NCBI GenBank assembly: GCA_905479545.1
Contig: CAJQNE010000476.1
Coordinates: forward strand, 1 to 5,022
Direction: 5' to 3'
Length of the DNA stretch: 5,022 bases
Source: an uncultured Gammaproteobacteria bacterium
Lineage (GTDB): Bacteria > Pseudomonadota > Gammaproteobacteria > CAJQNE01
In this document: positions 1 through 5,022 of the stretch, piece by piece
Layout: each line of letters begins with the position of its first letter
How positions within the stretch are numbered: the stretch's first letter is position 1
The notes under the pieces: generated by a model
What the model saw: the letters and a program-made list of their open reading frames with translations, nothing else
Told to the model about the DNA's origin: nothing
Databases searched by the model: none
Position numbers and translations under genes: made by a program

Positions 1-397
1 CGCCTGAAGCGTTTTTCACTAACCAGGTCCAACCAGAACCAAAGTTACCGGCACCTGCGGTTTCGAACTTTTCTTTAAACACGTCAAATGAACCGAAAGT
101 GCTGTTAATCGCATCAGCCAGTGCGCCGCTAGGAGCACCACCGCCGTTCGGGCTAAAGCCGGTAAAGTAGAACGTATGGTTCCAGATTTGCGCAGCTTGG
201 TTGTACATGCCGCCGGACGCTTTCTGAATAATTTCTTCCAGACTCATGTCTGCGAATTCAGTGCCTTCAATCATGTCGTTTAGCTTATTAACATAGGCAT
301 TGTGGTGCTTGCCATGATGGTAATCGAGCGTTTCGGCCGAAATTACTGGTTCAAGGGCATCTTTTGCATAGGGCAATGTGGGTAGTTCAAAGCTCAC
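1..397 (-). CDS. sodB: Iron superoxide dismutase SodB (3' end cut by window edge)
   Basis: Fe-type superoxide dismutase converts superoxide to hydrogen peroxide and oxygen in the cytoplasm. I translated it from a GTG at 395-397. The first residues, MSFELPTLPYAKDALEP, match the classical SodB N terminus, and AGGAG lies 7 bases upstream. The window holds 132 codons of a family near 193 residues. Two metal ligands are visible, His27 in the YHHGKHH stretch and His74 in WNHTFY. The Asp and His ligands of the C-terminal domain lie beyond the edge. Ala69, Gln70 and Tyr77 are the residues classically used to tell the iron form from the manganese form, so Fe is favoured. After HTFY this protein reads FTGF where E. 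coli has WNCL. The conserved FGSGWTWLV block is present near residues 119-127. It is 176 bases downstream of the DUF2513 gene and probably has its own promoter. Family assignment is very secure; the metal call is inferred from partial sequence. Confidence 0.97.
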   Translation of the reverse strand, partial: MSFELPTLPYAKDALEPVISAETLDYHHGKHHNAYVNKLNDMIEGTEFADMSLEEIIQKASGGMYNQAAQIWNHTFYFTGFSPNGGGAPSGALADAINSTFGSFDVFKEKFETAGAGNFGSGWTWLVKNASG

Positions 398-404
398 TGT
401 GGTT

Positions 405-409
405 CTCCT
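405..409 (-). promoter_or_regulatory. Ribosome binding site of sodB
   Basis: On the minus strand this reads AGGAG and sits 7 bases before the GTG codon at 395-397. It fixes that GTG as the sodB start, since no ATG lies in frame near the conserved N terminus. Confidence 0.85.
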
Positions 410-461
410 GATTATGAATAACTGCGGCAGTAAAGCCGCGACGGGCAAGGCCCTCAACGCT

Positions 462-490
462 ATTTAAGCATTTGCGAACGGGCTTTTCGA
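462..490 (-). promoter_or_regulatory. Candidate sigma70 promoter for sodB
   Basis: On the minus strand a -35-like TCGAAA (485-490) is followed after 17 bases by a -10-like TTAAAT (462-467). The -10 box is preceded by TGC, as in an extended -10 element. Each box matches 4 of 6 consensus positions. An alternative pair, TTGAGG then TTTACT with a 17-base spacer, lies closer to the gene (429-457 region). A short dyad at 424-439, GCGGC/GCCGC around a 6-base loop, falls in the putative leader. I saw no clear Fur box. This is a visual match only. Confidence 0.25.
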
Positions 491-573
491 GTAGCACCTG
501 ATCCAACGGCGCTATCGTTGTAAAGATTTTAAGCAGATGGCGTGCCAGCATAGTAACTATTCGACCGGCCAGC

Positions 574-930
574 CTACATAAGTGCGGCATTCAGCTGACG
601 AGAAACCGACAGTACGGCCTCATATGTCATGCCAATTTTCTGATTGCCAAAGAACAACTTAGTTTGACTCCAAACGCTATCGTTCCGGATGTAATCGAGC
701 AACTCGCAACCATCCCAGCGAAGCCGAAACACCTGAAACTGACTGACACCGGGCGACAAAACTTTAATGATGTCGGCGTCTATCAGGTTTGCTTCAAGCA
801 GTAATTCCACGTGCTGCAACAGCTCACTACCGCGGTCGGCTTCAAAGTCTGCCGGTATAACTACCGTATCTCGCGGGCAAGCATCTACAGCCAGTAGTAG
901 CTCGCGAATCGTATCCCAATTTCGTTCCAT
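574..930 (-). CDS. DUF2513 family protein of unknown function
   Basis: This 118-residue soluble protein resembles the DUF2513 family, whose members are small proteins found in bacterial chromosomes and often in phage-related regions; no biochemical function is established. Family-like signals, in order, are the N-terminal RNWDTIRELLLAV (residues 3-15), a helix-like segment ending in LLLEANLIDA (43-52), and the core FRLRWDGCELLDYIRNDSVW (68-87). A C-terminal segment, MTYEAVLSVSRQL, corresponds to the usual end of the family. The middle and core would suit a winged-helix-like fold, but that is inference. There is no signal peptide or membrane segment. The ATG at 928-930 has only a weak AGG two bases upstream, so translation may depend on the preceding small ORF, whose stop lies three bases away. 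It ends in TAG. It lies between purA and sodB with all three genes co-oriented, and neither neighbour explains its role. Confidence 0.8.
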   Translation of the reverse strand: MERNWDTIRELLLAVDACPRDTVVIPADFEADRGSELLQHVELLLEANLIDADIIKVLSPGVSQFQVFRLRWDGCELLDYIRNDSVWSQTKLFFGNQKIGMTYEAVLSVSRQLNAALM

Positions 931-933
931 GAC

Positions 934-1002
934 CTATGTCTGAATATTGCCGGTAACAAAATCCTCGGTTACCGGTGGCGGCGAATGAGCAGCCCGCTCC
1001 AT
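934..1002 (-). CDS. Possible 22-codon leader ORF ahead of the DUF2513 gene
   Basis: The ORF starts at the ATG at 1000-1002 and ends at a TAG at 934-936. It would encode a 22-residue peptide beginning MERAAHSPPP. An AGGAG (1009-1013) lies 6 bases before the ATG, a much better ribosome binding site than the one at the DUF2513 start. It is in the same frame as the DUF2513 gene, with only TAG and GTC between its last sense codon and that gene's ATG. The Shine-Dalgarno is partly in the stem, and the ATG in the loop, of the dyad at 987-1011. I recognise no homolog, and a short ORF here could arise by chance. If real, it could couple translation to the downstream gene or act as a leader peptide. Confidence 0.3.
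   Translation of the reverse strand: MERAAHSPPPVTEDFVTGNIQT
950..975 (-). repeat. Perfect 8-bp inverted repeat upstream of the DUF2513 gene
   Basis: The arms CCGGTAAC and GTTACCGG flank a 10-base loop, and the repeat ends 19 bases before the DUF2513 start. On the minus strand the loop ends in TTTT, but no T-run follows the second arm, so it is not a standard intrinsic terminator. It could be an RNA hairpin within the leader or a protein-binding operator. Confidence 0.5.
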
Positions 1003-1011
1003 GGGCTGCTC
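987..1011 (-). terminator. Strong GC-rich hairpin between purA and the DUF2513 gene
   Basis: A perfect 9-bp dyad, GAGCAGCCC/GGGCTGCTC, surrounds a 7-base loop. It lies about 107 bases after the purA stop and would be the strongest RNA hairpin in the spacer. Neither strand has a T-tract after the stem, so termination would be inefficient or Rho-assisted. It might instead protect the purA 3' end or control the leader ORF, because it covers that ORF's AGGAG and ATG. The dyad is certain; the role is not. Confidence 0.45.
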
Positions 1012-1029
1012 CTGCACGCGATATAAGGT

Positions 1030-1081
1030 CTAACGCCTATGTTATCGCGGCGATTACTATCCGTTAGTTTTGAGCGTTAGT
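1030..1081 (-). repeat. Cluster of CTAACG repeats downstream of purA
   Basis: On the minus strand ACTAACG occurs twice, at 1075-1081 and 1062-1068, 13 bases apart. An inverted partner, GCGTTAG at 1030-1036, pairs exactly with CTAACGC at 1074-1080. Between them lies an 11-base dyad at 1044-1054, ATCGC and GCGAT around one base. A further weak 5-bp stem at 1090-1111 sits just after the purA stop. The arrangement may fold as nested RNA structure or serve as an operator; no known regulator site is recognised. The rest of the spacer holds no other gene and no tRNA. Confidence 0.35.
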
Positions 1082-1117
1082 CCATGCACGGCTAAATATC
1101 TACTTATAGCCTACAAC

Positions 1118-2410
1118 TCAGCCCATAGGGTGACGAACAACGATTGTTTCTTCACGGTCGGGGCCGGTAGAAATAATATCGATAGGCGTTTCAGTAAGTT
1201 CAGCGATGCGCTCCAGATAATTTATAGCGGCCTGCGGCAGCTTGTCGTACTGCTGCACACCGACCGTACTCTCCTGCCAACCGGGCATTTCTTCGTAAAT
1301 TGGTTCACAGGCTTCGAAAGCCTCGGCACCCACCGGCATGGTGTCAATTTTTTCGCCATTAACCTGATAACCGGTGCAGATATTCAGCACATCAAGACCG
1401 TCAAGCACGTCGAGTTTAGTCACACATAAACCAGTAACGCTGTTATTGATGATTGAGCGACGCAGCGCGACCGCATCAAACCAGCCACAACGACGGGCCC
1501 GGCCGGTGGTGGCGCCGAATTCATGCCCTACCCTGGCTAAGTGCTCGCCCATTTCGTCAAACAGTTCTGTCGGAAATGGCCCGGCGCCAACACGAGTGGT
1601 GTAGGCCTTAACGATGCCCAACACGTAGTCGACATACCGCGGACCCAAGCCGGTACCCGTGGCCGCGCCACCTGCAGTGGTGTTAGACGAGGTGACAAAC
1701 GGATAGGTGCCGTGATCTACATCAAGCAGCGCCCCTTGGGCGCCTTCAAACATAATCGAGCCGCCTGAACGCTGAATGGCCTCAAGCTCAGCGGTCACAT
1801 CACAGACCATGGGTTTAATTTTCTCAGCCTGCTGCAACAGCTCATCCAGCGTGGCCTGAAAATCGATTTTGTCGGCATTAAAATAATTAGCCAACACGAA
1901 GTTATGGTAATCCAGTACTTCACCGAGCTTCGCAGCGAGCCGCTCGCGATGAAACAAATCGTCGACCCGCAACGCACGGCGGGCGACTTTATCTTCATAC
2001 GCTGGCCCAATGCCCCGGCCGGTGGTACCGATAGCGCTTTTACCGCGAGCGCGCTCACGAGCCTGATCCAGCGCAATGTGATACGGCAATATCAGCGGAC
2101 ATGCCGGGCTAATACCCAGTCGCTCTACCACGGGCACACCGTTATCTTCCAACATCTGCATTTCTTCGAGTAGCGCAGCGGGTGACATCACCACGCCGTT
2201 ACCAATCAGGCAGCGAACGCCTTCGCGCAAAATACCGGACGGCACGAGGTGCAATACCGTCTTTTTGCCTTCGATAACCAATGTGTGGCCGGCATTGTGC
2301 CCACCCTGAAAGCGAACAACTGCCTTGCTGCGGTCGGTGAGCATATCGACAATTTTGCCTTTACCCTCGTCGCCCCACTGAGTGCCGATAACGACTACGT
2401 TTTTGGTCAT
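1118..2410 (-). CDS. purA: Adenylosuccinate synthetase PurA
   Basis: PurA joins aspartate to IMP using GTP, giving adenylosuccinate, the first committed step to AMP, in the cytoplasm. The product is 430 residues, close to the 432 of E. coli, and collinear throughout. The phosphate-binding GTQWGDEGKGK is at residues 9-19, with catalytic Asp14. GGHNAGHT (36-43) holds catalytic His42. The IMP-contacting IGTTGRGIGPAYEDK is at 127-141, SSNTTAGG at 241-248, and VGAGPFPTEL at 274-283. GATTGRARR at 299-307 corresponds to the aspartate and IMP loop. TKLDVLDG (331-338) is the guanine-binding segment, and STGPDR (414-419) is near the end. I chose the ATG at 2408-2410 because the conserved N terminus begins there; an in-frame TTG five codons upstream would add residues absent from the family. 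Its Shine-Dalgarno is weak, a GGA 10 bases upstream. It follows hisZ by 78 bases with no obvious promoter, so co-transcription is likely. It ends in TGA. Confidence 0.98.
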   Translation of the reverse strand: MTKNVVVIGTQWGDEGKGKIVDMLTDRSKAVVRFQGGHNAGHTLVIEGKKTVLHLVPSGILREGVRCLIGNGVVMSPAALLEEMQMLEDNGVPVVERLGISPACPLILPYHIALDQARERARGKSAIGTTGRGIGPAYEDKVARRALRVDDLFHRERLAAKLGEVLDYHNFVLANYFNADKIDFQATLDELLQQAEKIKPMVCDVTAELEAIQRSGGSIMFEGAQGALLDVDHGTYPFVTSSNTTAGGAATGTGLGPRYVDYVLGIVKAYTTRVGAGPFPTELFDEMGEHLARVGHEFGATTGRARRCGWFDAVALRRSIINNSVTGLCVTKLDVLDGLDVLNICTGYQVNGEKIDTMPVGAEAFEACEPIYEEMPGWQESTVGVQQYDKLPQAAINYLERIAELTETPIDIISTGPDREETIVVRHPMG

Positions 2411-2488
2411 GGTTGGTTTTTCCAAAGTTCTATAAATGCTTATTCGGCCTGACGACTGCTATCGCCACACCGTGAATAGGGTTTGCGA

Positions 2489-3763
2489 TTACAGTGCCGC
2501 CAGCTCCCAGCTGAAGCCGGTGCTATGACCTTCGCCATCGCCCGTGCGCTGCAGCTGTCGGGTGCAGTTTGCATCGGGTTGGCATTTGCCATCGGGGCCG
2601 CTCAAGGCACGCACCACTACCCGACCCGAATCACGGAGTGCCCGCACCCGGGAATCCAGCGCAGCATCAACGCCAGCGGCCAGAGGCGCCCAAATACGTT
2701 CCTGTGCCTCGGGCTGTGACTCAATGGTTGCTGCTGAAACTTTAAGCAACAGCTTTAAATCGGCAGTAAAACCGGTAGCGGGCCGGGCGCGACCGAATGC
2801 AGCGCCGGCACAATCGTAACGACCGCCACGCGCTAACTCCTGGCCGGTTCCCGGCACAAACGCGGCAAACACCACCCCAGTGTGGAATCGGTAGCCTCGA
2901 AGCTCGGCGAGATCAACATGCAAACCAATATTCGGATACTGGTTACGCAGCGCGGTTGCAATACATTCAACTGAGTCGATGGCGGCTTTTACCTTATCGC
3001 CAGCATCGGCCAGCACACCGCGGGCCGTTTTTAGTACGTCCATACCGCCGCTTAAGTTAGCAAGTTCGGCAAACATCGACCGCCACGGCTCCTCGATATT
3101 CCAACCCGCAAGCAGCCCGGCAATATCATTCACCGCTTTACGTTGGAGCGCTTCAAACAGAGCATCTTCCTGATCAGCACTAAGCTCAGCAGCCTCGGCC
3201 ATTTCGCGATAGATGCTGACATGGCCAAGATCGATATGCAGCTTCTCAGCGCCTTTGCCGCCTGCTGCCAACACCGTTTCAATCATCAGTGACGCCACTT
3301 CTAAATCGGCCGCTATGTCGCCGTGGCCAAAGAGCTCAGCGCCAATCTGCAACGGCACACGTGTGCCGCCAAAACAGTCCGGGCGAGCATGCAACACGCT
3401 ACCGACGTAACACAGCCGGGTGACTTCATCGCGGTTTAGCCGGTGCGCATCAATACGGGCAACTTGCGGTGTCATGTCAGCCCGCACGCCTAACATCCGG
3501 CCCGACATTTGATCGGTAACCCGCACAGTTTGTAAATCCAGATCGCCACCACTGCTAATCAACAGCGATTCGATAAACTCCACCAGCGGCGGGTCAACTT
3601 GCTCGAACCCCCAACTACGAAAACGATCGAGCGAGCTACGCCGCATCTTTTCCAGTGCGGCGGCTTCCGAGGGCAGACTCTCTTCAACACCATCAGGCAA
3701 TAGCCAGAGGCCGCTGGCGCTGGTAGTAAGCTGCTCGGTTTTGTTTGATTCGTTGCTGGACAT
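2489..3763 (-). CDS. hisZ: ATP phosphoribosyltransferase regulatory subunit HisZ
   Basis: HisZ is a paralog of the histidyl-tRNA synthetase catalytic domain that does not charge tRNA. It assembles with short-form HisG to make the first enzyme of histidine synthesis and confers histidine feedback. The 424-residue product begins its conserved part at LLPDGVEE (21-28). RADMTPQVAR follows at 94-103, then the motif-2-like GGTRVPLQIGAELFGH at 132-147. LRGYRFHTGVVFAAF (288-302) and ARGGRYD (311-317) correspond to the histidine-binding blocks of synthetases. There is no C-terminal anticodon-binding domain, as expected for HisZ and unlike HisS. The polar N-terminal extension of about 18 residues and the C-terminal stretch after residue 388, with Cys394 and Cys400, look longer than usual. 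The start is ATG at 3761-3763; a GTG three codons upstream is possible, and neither has a clear ribosome site. Its position between DUF2065 and purA matches Pseudomonas. Short HisG is presumably encoded elsewhere. Confidence 0.95.
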   Translation of the reverse strand: MSSNESNKTEQLTTSASGLWLLPDGVEESLPSEAAALEKMRRSSLDRFRSWGFEQVDPPLVEFIESLLISSGGDLDLQTVRVTDQMSGRMLGVRADMTPQVARIDAHRLNRDEVTRLCYVGSVLHARPDCFGGTRVPLQIGAELFGHGDIAADLEVASLMIETVLAAGGKGAEKLHIDLGHVSIYREMAEAAELSADQEDALFEALQRKAVNDIAGLLAGWNIEEPWRSMFAELANLSGGMDVLKTARGVLADAGDKVKAAIDSVECIATALRNQYPNIGLHVDLAELRGYRFHTGVVFAAFVPGTGQELARGGRYDCAGAAFGRARPATGFTADLKLLLKVSAATIESQPEAQERIWAPLAAGVDAALDSRVRALRDSGRVVVRALSGPDGKCQPDANCTRQLQRTGDGEGHSTGFSWELAAL

Positions 3764-3816
3764 CTTTATCACTTATTCAGTTCGGTGTTCTGAGGCTAAC
3801 CACAAAAAAACCGCTA
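3764..3816 (-). other. Spacer between the DUF2065 gene and hisZ with a T7 run
   Basis: On the minus strand, six bases after the TAG of the DUF2065 gene, there is a run of seven T (3804-3810). I could not find a convincing GC-rich stem directly before it, so it is not called a terminator. No clear -10/-35 pair is seen either. Transcription probably continues from the hfl genes into hisZ and purA. Confidence 0.3.
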
Positions 3817-4005
3817 CTAACGATTAACAATGAGCAATAGCACTAAACCCAGCACCATGCTCACTAAGCCCGCCAACCGCAGCGCACCATCCGGCAACTG
3901 AGTTAAGCGGGCCATGTAACGGCGAAAGCCGTTCGGGTTAACGAACGGCATTAGGCCCTCGACCACAAGCAATAACGCCAGGCCGGTGAGTAGATTGATT
4001 AACAA
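3817..4005 (-). CDS. yjeT: DUF2065 (YjeT-like) small inner-membrane protein
   Basis: A 62-residue membrane protein of the DUF2065 family, commonly found beside hflC; its function is unknown. Two hydrophobic segments are visible, at about residues 3-21 and 43-60. They are joined by a polar loop containing NPNGFRRYMARLTQLPD, which has the conserved layout of the family (E. coli YjeT is about 65 residues). The glutamate of VVEGL at position 16 aligns with the same position in YjeT. This supports the TTG at 4003-4005 as the start; an in-frame TAG lies three codons upstream, leaving little choice. No clear Shine-Dalgarno is present, so it is probably translated by coupling to hflC, whose stop is 9 bases away in the same frame. 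The next internal ATG (residue 19) would delete the first membrane segment. It ends in TAG. The linkage suggests, without proof, a role near the HflKC-FtsH complex. Confidence 0.9.
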   Translation of the reverse strand: MLINLLTGLALLLVVEGLMPFVNPNGFRRYMARLTQLPDGALRLAGLVSMVLGLVLLLIVNR

Positions 4006-4014
4006 GCTAGTCGG

Positions 4015-4929
4015 CTACTGCGCTGATGCCGCCGGGCTATTGCCGTTACTAGAGCCGTTGGCATTTGTCGTGCCATTAGCATTGTTGAAGTACTTGAAGA
4101 AATCGCTATTCGGATCAAGCAGCATTACGTCACCACGATTCGACAACACCTGCCGGTAAGCGCTGAGGCTGCGATAGAACGAATAAAACTCTGCGTCTTC
4201 AGTATAGGCATCGGCGTAGGTTTCAGCCGCTTTGGCGTCGCCCAGGCCACGAGCTTTTTCAGCTTCACGGAATGCGTCAGCGCGTAAAACTGTCGCTTGC
4301 CGGTCTGCGTCTGCACGAATGCGTTCAGCGGCTTCGTTACCCTGAGCTCGTAGCTCGGTGGCAATACGCTGACGCTCTGAACGCATGCGGTTAAATACGT
4401 CTTCCGATACAGAGTCCGGCAAGTCAATACGCTTAATACGCACATCGACCAGCTCAGTACCCAGCTGCTTAGCTTCTGTTTTAGCCAATGGCAGTGTATC
4501 GGCAATATCGCCACGCTCACCACTCACTACTTCCTGAACCGTGCGTTTACCGAACTCGGCACGCAAGGTGTCTTTCAGGATCTGTAGCAACCGATCTTCG
4601 GCAGTACGTACATCACCCTGAACTGAGTTGAAGTACTCCAGCTCATTATCAACCTTCCACTGAATGTAGAAATCGACAATTACGTTTTTCTTCTCAGAGG
4701 TAAGGAACTGCTCAGGGCCGGAGTCTGTGGTGGTAAGCCGGGCATCAAACTTCATGGTGTTTTCCCACGGCAGCTTGAAATGTAAGCCAGGTTCGTAGTT
4801 CAGGCCGGTAACGTTACCAAAGCGTATCTTTAACGCTTTCTGACCTTCTTTAACGGTAAACAGGCTGGTCGCCAGAATACCGATAACAACGATCAGTAAT
4901 ATCGCCAGAATCGGGGCTTTATTCTTCAT
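4015..4929 (-). CDS. hflC: HflC, SPFH-domain modulator of FtsH protease
   Basis: HflC pairs with HflK to form a large membrane assembly around the FtsH protease, with its bulk in the periplasm, and modulates FtsH turnover of membrane proteins. The 304-residue product has one N-terminal membrane anchor (about residues 6-25). VKEGQKALKIRFG (26-38) and EPGLHFKLPW (46-55) mark the start of the SPFH domain, which continues through VDVRIKRIDLPDSV (161-174). NRMRSERQRIA (180-190) opens a charged, alanine-rich coiled coil to about residue 238. The conserved DAEFYSFYRSLSAY (245-258) and LDPNSDFFKYF (271-281) follow. Compared with E. coli HflC (334 residues) it lacks the insertion before the VDVRIK segment. 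Residues 282-304 form a low-complexity Asn, Ser, Gly and Ala tail. The start is ATG at 4927-4929 with AGGAG 8 bases upstream; a TTG two codons earlier is too close to that site. hflK ends 11 bases upstream, indicating one operon. Confidence 0.97.
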   Translation of the reverse strand: MKNKAPILAILLIVVIGILATSLFTVKEGQKALKIRFGNVTGLNYEPGLHFKLPWENTMKFDARLTTTDSGPEQFLTSEKKNVIVDFYIQWKVDNELEYFNSVQGDVRTAEDRLLQILKDTLRAEFGKRTVQEVVSGERGDIADTLPLAKTEAKQLGTELVDVRIKRIDLPDSVSEDVFNRMRSERQRIATELRAQGNEAAERIRADADRQATVLRADAFREAEKARGLGDAKAAETYADAYTEDAEFYSFYRSLSAYRQVLSNRGDVMLLDPNSDFFKYFNNANGTTNANGSSNGNSPAASAQ

Positions 4930-4937
4930 TCTCAAAA

Positions 4938-4942
4938 CTCCT
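4938..4942 (-). promoter_or_regulatory. Ribosome binding site of hflC, overlapping the hflK stop
   Basis: On the minus strand AGGAG lies 8 bases before the hflC ATG and shares two bases with the hflK TAG stop (TAGGAG). This selects the ATG at 4927-4929 over the TTG at 4933-4935 and suggests that hflK and hflC translation are coupled. Confidence 0.85.
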
Positions 4943-5022
4943 AGCGAGTGGCGCGGATGCGGGTTCGGCTGCGGGCTTCCGTACTAGCGGAATCGTTTAT
5001 CTGCTGCGTCCCGCTGCGGTTC
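4941..5022 (-). CDS. hflK: C-terminal end of HflK (5' part beyond window edge)
   Basis: One minus-strand frame stays open from the right edge for 26 codons and ends in TAG at 4941-4943. The encoded tail is polar and basic, from NRSGTQQ to RIRATR. HflK, the partner of HflC, characteristically ends in such a variable, charged tail after its SPFH and coiled-coil regions, and it nearly always precedes hflC. The other two minus-strand frames hit stops within 13 codons. No conserved domain falls inside the window, so the identity rests on position, spacing to hflC and composition rather than on motifs. Confidence 0.8.
   Translation of the reverse strand, partial: NRSGTQQINDSASTEARSRTRIRATR

Noticed and set aside
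387..590. A 67-codon minus-strand ORF between the DUF2513 gene and sodB
   Set aside because: It overlaps both the end of the DUF2513 gene and the start and ribosome site of sodB, has no Shine-Dalgarno at its ATG, and its product shows no recognisable motif.
931..1117. A tRNA-Leu gene after purA, as found in some relatives
   Set aside because: I saw no TTCRANNC T-arm, no D-arm consensus and no acceptor-stem pairing on either strand; the dyads here do not form a cloverleaf.
1070..1429. Plus-strand ORF of 119 codons opposite the purA 3' end
   Set aside because: It lies antisense to conserved purA codons, and its product looks like a frame shadow with no family signal.
1795..2076. Minus-strand 93-codon ORF inside purA
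   Set aside because: It is an alternate frame of a strongly conserved gene, with no separate ribosome site or motif.
2411..2488. A promoter for purA in the hisZ-purA gap
   Set aside because: TTTATA-like bases near 2430 could be a -10, but nothing resembling a -35 lies at 16-18 bases upstream.
3804..3810. Intrinsic terminator between the DUF2065 gene and hisZ based on the T7 run
   Set aside because: No adequate stem precedes the T-run on the minus strand.
4125..4523. Minus-strand 132-codon ORF inside hflC
   Set aside because: It is an out-of-frame shadow of hflC; the HflC frame matches the family along its whole length.
1..5022. CRISPR array, insertion sequence, toxin-antitoxin or defence island
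   Set aside because: There are no spaced direct repeats, transposase, integrase or known toxin motifs; nearly all the sequence is explained by housekeeping genes.

Overview
The window comes from a gammaproteobacterial chromosome. It carries the conserved block hflK-hflC-DUF2065-hisZ-purA, all on the minus strand. This order matches the Pseudomonas type; Escherichia coli has hflK-hflC-yjeT-purA and no hisZ. The protein sequences and moderate GC suggest a marine or environmental gammaproteobacterium, possibly near Cellvibrionales or Oceanospirillales, but the genus cannot be fixed from this sequence.

Every supported gene is on the minus strand, so transcription runs from high to low coordinates. 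At the right edge is the 3' end of hflK (4941-5022), followed closely by hflC (4015-4929) and a DUF2065/YjeT small membrane protein (3817-4005). After a 53-base gap comes hisZ (2489-3763), then a 78-base gap and purA (1118-2410). A dyad-rich spacer of about 190 bases follows. It leads to a DUF2513-family gene of unknown function (574-930), and a 176-base gap then leads to the 5' two-thirds of an iron superoxide dismutase gene, sodB (1-397), cut by the left edge.

HflK and HflC form the inner-membrane SPFH complex that modulates FtsH proteolysis. HisZ is the regulatory partner of short-form HisG in the first step of histidine synthesis, and PurA commits IMP to AMP. SodB detoxifies superoxide in the cytoplasm. 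The block is housekeeping. The least ordinary part is the purA-DUF2513-sodB stretch: in well-known relatives purA is followed by genes such as rnr, and here there is a DUF2513 gene preceded by hairpins and a possible 22-codon leader ORF. Another oddity is that the hflC and DUF2065 reading frames are in phase, separated by one TAG. I found no CRISPR array, insertion sequence, rRNA or tRNA, and no convincing undescribed multi-gene system.
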